Origin: Mangifera indica
Lineage: Eukaryota; Streptophyta; Magnoliopsida; Sapindales; Anacardiaceae
Direction of reading: 5' to 3'
DNA: 64,000 nucleotides
Assembly (NCBI RefSeq): GCF_011075055.1
Contig: NC_058148.1
Location: 15,927,969-15,991,968, forward strand
Position numbers and translations under genes: made by a program. Numbering within the stretch: position 1 is the first letter of the stretch; the number at the start of each line of letters is the position of its first letter. Shown here piece by piece: positions 11,848 through 21,457 of this stretch. Below the pieces are notes generated by a model, which was not told the DNA's origin, ran no database searches, and worked only from the letters and a program-made list of their open reading frames with translations.

Positions 11848-12653
11848 TACTTATCCCTCCGGGCCTCCCATAAAGCAAAAATTTGCCCTTCCGTGTGCTA
11901 ATAAAATGGCCATTTTAACCCCTGCCCTCAAATTTTGCTTCAATCTCATTCACAGTGGAGACCGGCCTCACATCTTCCATAGTCGGTCCGTCTTTATCAT
12001 ACTTAACCAATAAGAATATGTCGAACTCACATCTTGTACGGGTTATTTTCATCCAATCAACTCATTTACTCACTAGATTTTTAAGAGAAAAAGAGGATTC
12101 GTTTGATATTCTTCCGGGAAAAAGACTTATTCCCCTTACGTTATAAATTAAAATTTTATTTTTTTCGTTTTTTCATTTTAATTTTAAAAATTTGTAATTT
12201 TTTTCCCAGCCTAATAAAAAATTACATTTAAAAAAATTATATAAAAAAAGATATTGTCTCATTTCCTCACTATAATTTTAAAATAATTTATTTGTATGTA
12301 GAGATGGTAATTATAAGTTTAGAAAATAGATGGATGCAAAAGTCTTAATAGCATTCACTCGCAAGTTCAGACATAGGGGCAGATGTAACTGCCTGTCTAG
12401 CCAGCCAAAGGCTTTATCAAAGATTGTGACTTCTTCGTCAATCAGGTCCAGGTCTCAAACACACAACATACGCATCACCATGATTCAAAAGAGTAAGACA
12501 TAGATCCCAACTCAGATACAAAATTAAGTGATGCAAATACTAGTTCTACCCAAAATCTCTTTTAGCCTGCGTCTCCACCTAGCTCAATAAATACATCTTT
12601 TGAGGGGATCATGAAGTATGCTTCTCCTAGCCTGAATAACTTGTATAAATCAC
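11848..12653. other. Intergenic region before Copia element
   Basis: The first part should contain the 5' UTR and promoter of the minus-strand BMT5-like gene. The remainder is AT-rich and has no recognised gene. The stretch ends with ATCAC (12649-12653), the left target duplication of the Copia element. Confidence 0.4.
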
Positions 12654-13082
12654 GGTTAAAATAGCACCACCTCTCCCCTTTCCACAAGACTCCAGAATGA
12701 TCCGACTCTCTCATTGTTTCAACTTGTTGCTGCCTTCCAAAGTCTCCAGACTCTTCCTGGCAATTTGTTGCAGCTTCCAGGGAGAACAAGGATCCAGCTC
12801 ATGCAACCGCCCTTTAAGAACTTTGAAGAAATTTTAAGTATGTTTTGCTAACAGACAACAGCAAGTATGAAAAGGCCTTGAGTCCTAACCATTTGTGTGC
12901 GCAAAACAGCAAGCTGTGAACATAAGTGTGAGCAGCAGAAAATTATAAGTGAGTGGGTCAGTCGTGAGTTTATATTTTGTGAGTGAGTGGTGTAAGTTTT
13001 TGTGTAAGTGTGAATTTGTACAATTTGTAATTGCTGTATATTAATAAAAATATTGTTTTATTATCACCATTATCTCTTAACA
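12654..13082 (+). repeat. Left LTR of Copia element
   Basis: It aligns with 20888-21360 from the CACCTCTCTCC block to the shared end TTATCACC...CTCTTAACA. Its first bases are mutated (GG instead of TG). Confidence 0.85.
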
Positions 13083-13139
13083 AGTGGTATTAGAATAGGC
13101 GGTCAAGGATTGTGATCAGGGAGATTCTAAAAGTCATCA

Positions 13140-15519
13140 AAATTATAATCATGGAAACTCTGAAGGTAGTTAGAGACTATAGCATGCCAATCGGGTAATT
13201 AAGAGTTAAGTCATGCCGAGAATTTGTTGGTGTATAGTCTAGGACTATGGAGTTGATTTGTTGGGGACCAAACTTAGTATATTGTTAGACATTATTACCA
13301 AGTTCTTATGGAAGATTTTTCAAGTTCAGCCGCATGAGATTGAGAAGCTCAATAACTCTAATTATAATAATGAAGTAGTTGTATTTGATTTTATTTATTG
13401 GGACAAGACCTATGAGATATAGTAGGCGGTGAAAACACCACATCGCCCACGAATGCTAAATAATTAAAGGAATGGATGATTAAAGTTGACAAGGCTTTGT
13501 ACGCTCTTGCAATAATGTAGAAGATGAGTAATTGTAACACATCAAGAGTGAGAAAACACCAAAGGAGGCTTGGGATGTGTTAGCAGTTGTATTAGCAAGA
13601 ACAAATGACGCAAAGTTGTTGTGCTTAGAAAACGAGCTTTTCTCGATCTCATAGCAAGATATGACAGTAAGACAATACTTCTTCCAAGTAAAATTTCTTT
13701 GTGATGAAATTTCCTAATTAGACCATCAAAATGTCATCACTAAGATAAGGAAGAGAATAATTATTATTCATAGGTTGATGCCAGAATATAATGGAATAGT
13801 TACAACCATCTATGGATGGGCAAAAGAGCCAACATAGTTAGAGTTAGAGATTTTATTGACTAATTAAGAAACTATAAATAAACTAATATCTAAAGTCTTA
13901 GTGAGAGATGATAAGAGTGTTTTCTTTAGTAATAAAAGAGGGTATAGAGATAGAAGAATAAAAAGTCAAAGAGATCGACAAAATAAGCTAGATAGAAGAA
14001 ACTCTCAACTAGAGAGAGCTTTTCAAGATTGAGGCAAAAATCCTGACGAAGAGAAAAGCAATCAGAGGCGTAATGACATATGCTATAATAGTGGGAAGAA
14101 AAATCACTTTGTCAAAGATTGTCGATTTAGATGAATAGAAGAAAATGCAGTAACATCGATCATAAAGGAGAATGATAGTGAAGAAGAGTGAGATTTCTAA
14201 GTGTCATATTCAGTTGTAGATTTAGAAGAGCTTGTAGTCTTATGTATCACCAAGCTAGATGAAGTAACAACGCCTATCTCTATAAGAGACGAAATCAATT
14301 ATAATGATGATTAAATAGTAGACTCATACTGCTTTAATCACATGACTGAGGATAAAGACAAGCTATTAAACATGTCTAGGTATAAAGGAAGATGAATGGT
14401 TGTCCTTATGAACAACTCAAGGTTATCTATTACATATGTAGGCCAGACAGTGATAAAGCCTTGATTCGGCTCACAGCAGATCAAGCTAAAAAATGTCTTC
14501 CTTGTGGAAGGGATGAAGAACCTATTGTTGATGTTACAACTCAACTTTAGGTAACTATGTCATGTTTAAAATCCATAGGTACACCAATCATGGAGGGACG
14601 ACAGTTAGAGTCTGTTTACGTAATGTCAGCACAAACCACATATGTAGACAAGACAAGAAAAAGTGAAACACCAAATTTATGGCACGCAAGGCTTGGACAC
14701 GTGAGTTACCACAAATTAAAAGTGATGATGAAGAAAGGTATGCTCAAGGGTCTTCTACAATTAGACATGAAAGAAGATGTAGTGTGTGTTGGGTGCCAAT
14801 ACAAGAAGGCACATCAGTTTCCATATGAGAAGTCAATGTACAAAAGCAAGACACCTCTTGAGTTGATACACTTGGATACATTTGGACCAGTGAAGCAAAC
14901 ATCAATAAGTAGATTCAAGTACATAATAACCTTCATCGATACTTCTCCAAGAATGTGTAGGTTTATTTTATGAGAGAACAAACAAAGACCTTGTCTAAGT
15001 ACAAGGAATTCAAGGAGAATGTTGAAAAAAAAATAAGGGGAAAGATATAATGTTTAATTACAAACAATAGGGGAGAGTATAAATCACAAGAGTTTTCAAA
15101 ATACTTTATGAGTCCAGGATACGTTGACAATTCTTTTGTCTAAGTACGCCGTAAAAAAATGACATTGTGGAAAGAAAGAATGGCCACTTGGCAAAGACTC
15201 GTGGAAGCATGTTGCATGCGAAAAATTTCCACCTTGTTTCTAGGTTAAATGTATGAAGACAACAACACATGTGGTCAATAGATTACCCCAAGCAAGGTTT
15301 GGCTTTATGTCACTTTTTGAGAAGCTGTGGAATCTTAAGCCGTTTTATAATATTTGGATGCATTTGTTATGTGTTCATGCCTAATTATCAACGAATCAAG
15401 TCTGATAAAAAGACTATTCGTTGCATATTTATGGGATATGATGATTTGAAAAAAGATTGGAAATGTTATAACCCAATGACAAGGTGATGTTACATTTCAA
15501 GAAACATGGTATTTGATGA
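13140..15519 (+). pseudogene. Copia gag-protease-integrase remnant
   Basis: Multiple stops and shifts break this region, but family blocks survive. The gag zinc knuckle lies at 14081-14122 (CYNSGKKNHFVKDC, with the second Cys of CX2CX4HX4C replaced by Ser). The protease-side block LKNVFLVEGMKNLLL follows near 14490. The GAG-pre-integrase block WHARLGHVSYHKL starts near 14680. An integrase N-terminal part with a C-x2-C pair and LIHLDTFGPV follows to 14973. Integrase C-terminal blocks such as FGCICYVFMP and CIFMGYDD lie at 15269-15520. The coding sense resumes after the nested insertion at 20490 with SSWWSPHVDLLPDSQEIKE. No functional polyprotein can be made. Confidence 0.85.
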
Positions 15520-15619
15520 GACATTGTAATGCCCTTAGGTATGTTCCAGGGATATTTATGTCTTTTGACTCTATTTAGAGATATTTCTCATTTTAAGTAC
15601 AAATATTTGTTTTACATGT

Positions 15620-15630
15620 ATATGTGTGTT

Positions 15631-15667
<37 letters not shown>

Positions 15668-15734
15668 GTATATATATGTATATGTATGTATATATATATG
15701 TATATGTATGTATATATATGTATGTATGTATATG

Positions 15735-15767
<33 letters not shown>

Positions 15768-15912
15768 GTATGTATATATATATATGTATGTATGTGTATG
15801 TATATATATATATGTATGTATGTGTATGTATATATATATATATATATGTATGTGTATGTATATATATATGTATGTATGTATATGTATATATATATGTATG
15901 TATGTATATACC
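15620..15912. repeat. Long (TA)n/(TGTA)n microsatellite
   Basis: About 290 bases of alternating TATATA and TGTATG words. Open frames of more than 100 residues made only of Y, I, C, M and V occur here in several frames. They are composition artefacts, not genes. Confidence 0.95.
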
Positions 15913-16464
15913 TAAAGAAAAAGAAAAAAAAAAGAAAAGAAAAGGAAAAAGACAAAGAGAAAAAGAGAAAGAGATAAGACTTTATAGAGAAGACTTTTCA
16001 TCATTTTCGTCCATATTCCAGCAGCCTCCAGCAGCCACCATTCTTCATGTTTTCCTTTGCTTTCTTGAAGAAAAAGGAAGGATTTGAGGGAGTTGGAAGA
16101 TAAGAAAAGAAAAGATAAAAAAAAAAGAAGCACCTTGGAAGCTTTGGTAACCAAAAATCTCCTTCCTTTCCCTTTCATTTATGTTTATATGCATGTTATG
16201 TGAATGTGTTAGTGTGTTTTGGTATTGATTTAAAGTGATCTTGGTGATAAAGGAAACAAAACAAGGAGAAGGAAGCCAACTTACAAAGATTTGGCTTAAA
16301 ACAAGGTAAGGGAATCATCCTTGATATGTTGCATGTTTTAGGCTTTTGATTCCTTAGATCTATGTTATAAATAATGATTTTGAAGTTGAGAGGTGTGGTT
16401 TTGCCATTTGGGATGTCTATGTGTATGATCTTGTGCATGGCAGAAAGTTGCATAATATTTACAG

Positions 16465-17149
16465 TTTTTGCCAGTGAGTTCGTCCCATGTTTTGGCTGCC
16501 TTATCTATAGAATTATGAGTGCTATTATATCTTGTTGGAAAGCTCTTTGAATCCTCTTTCCAATGATATATATCTTGTATGAATTAGAGATCATTTGGAT
16601 TGTTAAAGATTGTATAAACCGAAAGGACTGTTTTACTAAATAAACAGAGGAGGCAGTTTTGTCACTGAGTTTATCTCACGTTTTGACTGTCTTATATATG
16701 GAATTATGAGTGTTATTATATCTCGTTGTAAAGCTCTTTGAATCCTATTTCCAATGATATATAGCTTGTATGAATTAGAGATCATTTGGACTGTTAAAGA
16801 TTATATAAACCGAAAGGACTGTTTTACTAAATAAACAGAGGAGGCAGTTTTGTCACTGAGTTTATCTCACGTTTTGACTGCCTTATCTATGGAATTATGA
16901 GTGCTATTATATCTTTTTGGAAATATATTTTAATTATCTTTTCAGTGATATATAGCTTGTATGAATTGGGGATCATGTGAATTATTAAATATTATATGAA
17001 ACACAAGGACTGCTTTATCAAATAAACAGGGGAGGCAGTTTTTGCCACTGAATTTATCTGCTGTTTTGACTGCTTGATTGAATGAATTATGAGTGCTATT
17101 ATAGCTTGTTAGAAAGCTATTTGAATCCTCTTTTCAACGATATATAGCT
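16465..17149. repeat. 191-bp tandem repeat array inside the Gypsy LTR
   Basis: The anchor GAATTATGAGTG occurs at 16510, 16701, 16892 and 17084, a period of 191-192 bases. Each unit contains ATATAGCTTGTATGAATT and an AACAGAGGAGGCAG-like block. A fifth unit is cut at 17149 by the TRIM insertion and continues at 19389 (TAGCTTGTATGAATTAGG). Confidence 0.9.
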
Positions 17150-19388
17150 TGTAACACCCCAGGTCCAATAACCCGGCCCACTGTTAAGATATTGTCCACT
17201 TTGGACACACAGTCCATCATGGGTTTGCTTTTCATATGACAAATCTTCAGAGATTTGGATTGGCTGATAGTCTAAAACATGGGATGGGTCCGCCAAATAT
17301 TTCCTTAATGCCGAAACATGAAATACATTGTGAAGCCTTGAGAGACTTAGTGGTAAAGCCACATGGTATGCAACTGCACCAATTTGTAACACCCCAGGTC
17401 CAATAACCCGGCCCACTGTTAAGATATTGTCCACTTTGCACACACAGTCCATCATGGGTTTGCTTTTGGGCTTTGCAACCTAAAACGCGTCTTAACAGTT
17501 AAAGAGCTCACAGGCTATTTAACCAATCCAATTCTCCCACCACTAACCAATATGGGATCCATAGACAGAGCACACACAGACCCAGTATCTCTCTCGTGCT
17601 TTGTCGATGTGGGATTCGCCTAAGGGTATCACATACACCCCCCCTTACAGGACTCAGCGTCCTCGCTGAGGTTTGCCCCACCATCGTTCAAGAGGACACG
17701 CGGAGTTGCTCTGATACCATTTGTAACACCCTTGGTCCAATAGCCCGGCCCACTGTTAAGATATTGTCCACTTTGGACACACAGTCCATCATGGGTTTGC
17801 TTCTGGGCTTTGCAACCCAAAACGCGTCTTAACAGTTAAGGAGCTCATAGGCTATTTAACCAATCCAATTCTCCCACCACTAACCAATGTGGGATCCATA
17901 GACAGAGCACACACAGACCCAACATCTCTCCCGTGCTTTGTCGATGTGGGATTCGCCTAGGGGTATCACATACACCCCCCCTTACGGGACTCAGCGTCCT
18001 CGCTGAGGTTTGCCCCACCATCGTTCAAGAGGACACGCGGAGTTGCTCTGATACCATTTGTAACACCCCAGGTCCAATAACCCGGCCCACTGTTAAGATA
18101 TTGTCTACTTTGGACACACAGTCCATCATGGGTTTGCTTTTGGGCTTTGTAACCTAAAACGCGTCTTAACAGTTAAGGAGCTCACAGGCTATTTAACCAA
18201 TCCAATTCTCCCACCACTAACCAATGTGGGATCCATAGACAGAGCACACACAGACCCAGCATCTCTCCCGTGCTTTGTCGATGTGGGATTCGCCTAAGGG
18301 TATCACATACACCCCCCCTTACAGGACTCAGCGTCCTTGCTGAGGTTTGCCCCACCATCGTTCAAGAGGACACGCAGAGTTGCTCTGATACCATTTGTAA
18401 CACCCTTGGTCCAATAGCCCGGCCCACTGTTAAGATATTGTCCACTTTGGACACACAGTCCATCATGGGTTTGCTTCTGGGCTTTGCAACCCAAAACGCG
18501 TCTTAACAGTTAAGAAGCTCACAGGCTATTTAACCAATCCAATTCTCCCACCACTAACCAATGTGGGATCCATAGACAGAGCACACACAGACCCAACATC
18601 TCTCTCGTGCTTTGTCGATGTGGGATTCGCCTAGGGGTATCACACAAACCCATGATGGACTGTGTGTCCAATATCTTAACAGTGGGCCGGGTTATTGGAC
18701 CTGGGGTGTTACAAATGGTATCAGAGCAACTCCGCGTGTCCTCTTGAACAATGGTGGGGCAAACCTCAGCGAGGACGTTGAGTCCTGTAAGGGGGGGTGT
18801 ATGTGATACCCTTAGGCGAATCCTACATCGACAAAGCACGGGAGAGATGCTGGGTCTGTGTGTGCTCTGTCTATGGATCCCACATTGGTTAGTGGTTGGA
18901 GAATTGGATTGGTTAAATAGCCTGTGAGCTCCTTAACTGTTAAGACGCGTTTTAGGTTGCAAAGCCCAAAAGCAAACCCATGATGGACTGTGTGTCCAAA
19001 GTGGACAATATCTTAACAGTGGGCCGGGTTATTGGACCTGAGGTGTTACAAATGGTATCAGAGCAGCTCCGCGTGTCCTCTTGAACGATGGTGGGGCAAA
19101 CCTCAGCGAGGACGCTGAGTCTCGTAAGGGGGGGGTGTATGTGATACCCCTAGGCGAATCCCACATCGACAAAGCACGGGAGAGATGTTGGGTCTGTGTG
19201 TGCTCTGTCTATGGATCCCACATTGGTTAATGGTGGGAGAATTGGATTGGTTAAATAGCCTATGAGCTCCTTAACTGTTAAGACGCGTTTTGGGTTGCAA
19301 AGCCCAGAAGCAAACCCATGATGGACTGTGTGTCCAAAGTGGATAATATCTTGACAGTGGGCCGGGTTATTAGATCTGGGGTGTTACA
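17150..19388. mobile_element. Palindromic tandem TRIM retrotransposon concatemer (family A)
   Basis: The insertion starts TGTAACACCCC, ends GGGGTGTTACA, and has a perfect 5-bp target duplication TAGCT (17145-17149 and 19389-19393). Inside are LTR-like units of 249 bases separated by an 88-base internal domain, repeating every 337 bases: LTR ends lie at 17385, 17722, 18059 and 18396 in minus orientation, and at 18713, 19050 and 19388 in plus orientation. The internal domain has a tRNA-iMet primer site (TGGTATCAGAGC) directly after the LTR end and a purine tract AAGGGGGGG before the next LTR. No coding capacity is present, which fits a TRIM (terminal-repeat retrotransposon in miniature). Orientation flips at about 18645, so the whole insertion is a large inverted repeat bounded by two identical U5-type LTR ends. 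Confidence 0.88.
17233..17384 (-). pseudogene. Captured Ty3/Gypsy integrase C-terminal fragment inside the TRIM
   Basis: Read on the minus strand the segment encodes QIGAVAYHVALPLSLS and RLHNVFHVSALRKY then DPSHVLDYQPIQISEDLSYE, the conserved end of integrase in Ty3/Gypsy polyproteins. It replaces about 150 bases of LTR plus the internal domain of one TRIM unit: TRIM sequence stops at 17232 (GGGTTTGCTTTT) and resumes at 17385 (TGTAACACC). At the right junction the captured sequence has AAATTGGTGCAG where the TRIM has AAATGGTATCAG, a short similarity consistent with template switching at the primer site. Confidence 0.8.
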
Positions 19389-20887
19389 TAGCTTGTATGA
19401 ATTAGGAACCGTTTGGACTGTGAAATTGTATGAAAAAGAAGGCTGCCCTGTCAAATGAACAGGGCTGTGAACAGTATTTCACAGTTTGGAAAGGAAAAAA
19501 GAAAGAAAATAAAGAAAAGAAAGGAAAGGAAAAGAAAAGAAAGGAAAGGAAAGGAAAGGAAAAAAAAGAAAGAAGAGAAAAAGAAAAGAAATAAAAGTAA
19601 GAAAAGGTTGAGACTCAAGATTCAAGGGTCGTCCTAAGAGTAATGTCTGGTGAGTTATGAATAAATTTAGATGGAAGCGAAATTAGTAAGATATAAGACT
19701 CGCATGCATGCTATAAACTATGAGGGGGCACTTTACACTACACCGCCCGTAGTAGGGCACGTCCGCAGTAGGACACGTCCGTAGTAGGACATAGACCCCT
19801 AGTAGGGTCCGCTCGCAGTTGAGCATGCTCGCAGCAGAGCTCAATTCAGATTCAGAAATAGTGTAGTGAAAGAAAAAAGAGCTTGAGCTTAGAAAAGTGT
19901 CAAATCCCTATAGTTAGCTTTCAAAAAGTATTAAATAGACACCAGATGGGACAAAGTATGACCCAAATAGTAAAGAGTGAATTAAATTACCCCCTAAATC
20001 TCTTATAGAGGTTAGGATGTGAGGTTGAGTCCCAAAAGTGAGTTAGAACAGGAAAAAAGGATAGTTTACTTAATTTTTCCCCTTACTGAGTGTTCTTATC
20101 ACTCACTCCCTTTTCTTTCCTGATTGCAGGTACAGGTGATCGAGGTAGCTGCGAGGCAGGGTCAGGTCAACGTAGGTAAATCCGATTGGAGCAGGTTATC
20201 TCTGGTTCCTATTACATGCATACAGTGGCATGTTCTTATTGACTTTTGACATTTTGATATTATGGTACGGTTACATATGATTACTCACTGTTTTCAGATA
20301 CTTTATATGAGTATATACATATTTTGTTCGCTTCCAGATTTTCAGTTTTCTTGAAATACTTCCTAAACACTTTTAAAGATGCGTTTATTTTAAAGTATTT
20401 TAAAAAAAAAGAAAAAAAATAGACGCTATGAATATTAATTCGTAACATTTCTCCTTCGATGTGTAGTACTTATAGGGAGGGATGTTACAGACATCCTCAT
20501 GGTGGTCACCACATGTAGATTTACTACCAGATTCTCAAGAGATTAAAGAAAAGCTCCAAGAAAAAGTAAAAGAAAATGATAAGCCTGACAAAGGACATCC
20601 AAGTTAAGAACTAATTATTGAAGAGCAATCAATAGTTGGACGCCAAGAGGCTAGGACTGAGTCTTTTTGAAAAATAAAATAGTCCATAGAGGATTGGAGT
20701 ATCTCTAAAGGCAATGGAAGAACTCCAATCAACTTAGGAGGTCAATAAGGTAACGGAAACCAAATCCAAAATATGCTAATGCAGCACAAATCGAAGATAT
20801 CAGAATATGCAATGTTGGAAGAGTTTCAAAAATAATTTGGCATGACCATAAAATTGATGATGCATGAGAGTAGGCGGTGAGAGGGAG

Positions 20888-21360
20888 TGTCACAAACAAC
20901 ACCTCCTCTCTCCTTTCCACAAGACCCCAGAATGCTCCAGCTCTTTCATTGCTTCAACTTGCTATCACCTTCCAAAGTTTCCAGACTCTTCCTTGCAACT
21001 TACTGTAGCTTTCAAGGAGAATAAGGATCCAACTCATGCAACCACCCTTTAAGAACTTTGAAGAAATTTTAAGTCGGTTTTGTTAACCGACAACAAGTAT
21101 AAAAAGGCCTTGAGTCCTAGCCATTTGTGTGTGCAAAACTTAAGAGGCAGTGTGTGCAAAATAGCAAGCTATGAGTGTTAGTGTGAATAGAAGAAAATTA
21201 TAAGTGTATGTGCTAAGTGATTGGGTGAGTTGTAAGTTTATATTTTGTGAGTGAATAGTGTAAATTTTTGTGTTAAGTGTGAGTTTGTACAATTTGTAGT
21301 TGCTGTATATTAATAAAAATATTGTTTTATTATCACCACACCAGCCCCCCTCTCTCAACA
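20888..21360 (+). repeat. Right LTR of Copia element
   Basis: It starts TGTCACAAACAACACC after a purine tract and ends CTCTCTCAACA before the target duplication ATCAC. It is 44 bases longer than the left LTR because of small indels. Confidence 0.85.
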
Positions 21361-21457
21361 ATCACCATTATCACTAGAATCAAGAATGTACAACTCATAA
21401 GAAGATTATTGCAAGGTAGAAATTGATAGAAAACTAATCCCCTTAACTCTTATCTCA

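Larger units (their letters stand above)
15525..20489. mobile_element. Gypsy-type solo LTR inserted in the Copia element
   Basis: The segment begins TGTAATGCCC, ends GGGATGTTACA, and is flanked by GACAT on both sides (15520-15524 and 20490-20494), a perfect 5-bp target duplication. It contains no gag or pol of its own, so it is a single LTR left by LTR-LTR recombination. Without the nested TRIM it is about 2.7 kb, a size seen in long-LTR Gypsy (chromovirus) families. It carries a long TA/TGTA microsatellite, a 191-bp tandem array, a purine tract and a run of short GTAGTAGGAC-like repeats near 19750-19830. Confidence 0.85.
12654..21360 (+). mobile_element. Decayed Ty1/Copia LTR retrotransposon (outermost of a three-level nest)
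   Basis: Two related LTRs (12654-13082 and 20888-21360) flank the element, with ATCAC on both sides (12649-12653 and 21361-21365) as the 5-bp target duplication. A primer-binding site complementary to initiator methionine tRNA (TGGTATTAGAATAG, a degenerate TGGTATCAGAGC) follows the left LTR, and a purine tract (GTGAGAGGGAG) precedes the right one. Gag, protease and integrase remains are recognisable. Reverse transcriptase and RNase H are missing between about 20640 and 20870. A Gypsy solo LTR is inserted at 15525-20489. The left LTR has lost the TG start and the two LTRs differ by several indels, so the insertion is old. Confidence 0.88.

Noticed and set aside
12562..12789. 75-codon minus-strand frame as a protein
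   Set aside because: It runs across the left Copia LTR in antisense, and the homologous right LTR does not keep the frame.
15529..16087. Frames of 117-153 codons in the TA/TGTA stretch
   Set aside because: Composed almost only of Y, I, C, M and V from a microsatellite, and present in several overlapping frames on both strands.
18714..18727. tRNA-like sequence TGGTATCAGAGC as a tRNA gene
   Set aside because: Only the 3' complement of initiator tRNA is present, placed directly after an LTR end. It is a primer-binding site.
17385..19388. Regularly spaced repeats resembling a CRISPR-like array
   Set aside because: The 337-bp units contain LTR ends, a tRNA primer site and a purine tract in a plant genome. 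They are TRIM units. The same applies to the 245-bp units at 36896-37795.
17150..19388. Cassandra-type TRIM with a 5S rRNA promoter in the LTR
   Set aside because: The LTR has the common AATCCCACATCG motif, but I see no 5S-like box A/C region, so it is a different TRIM family.
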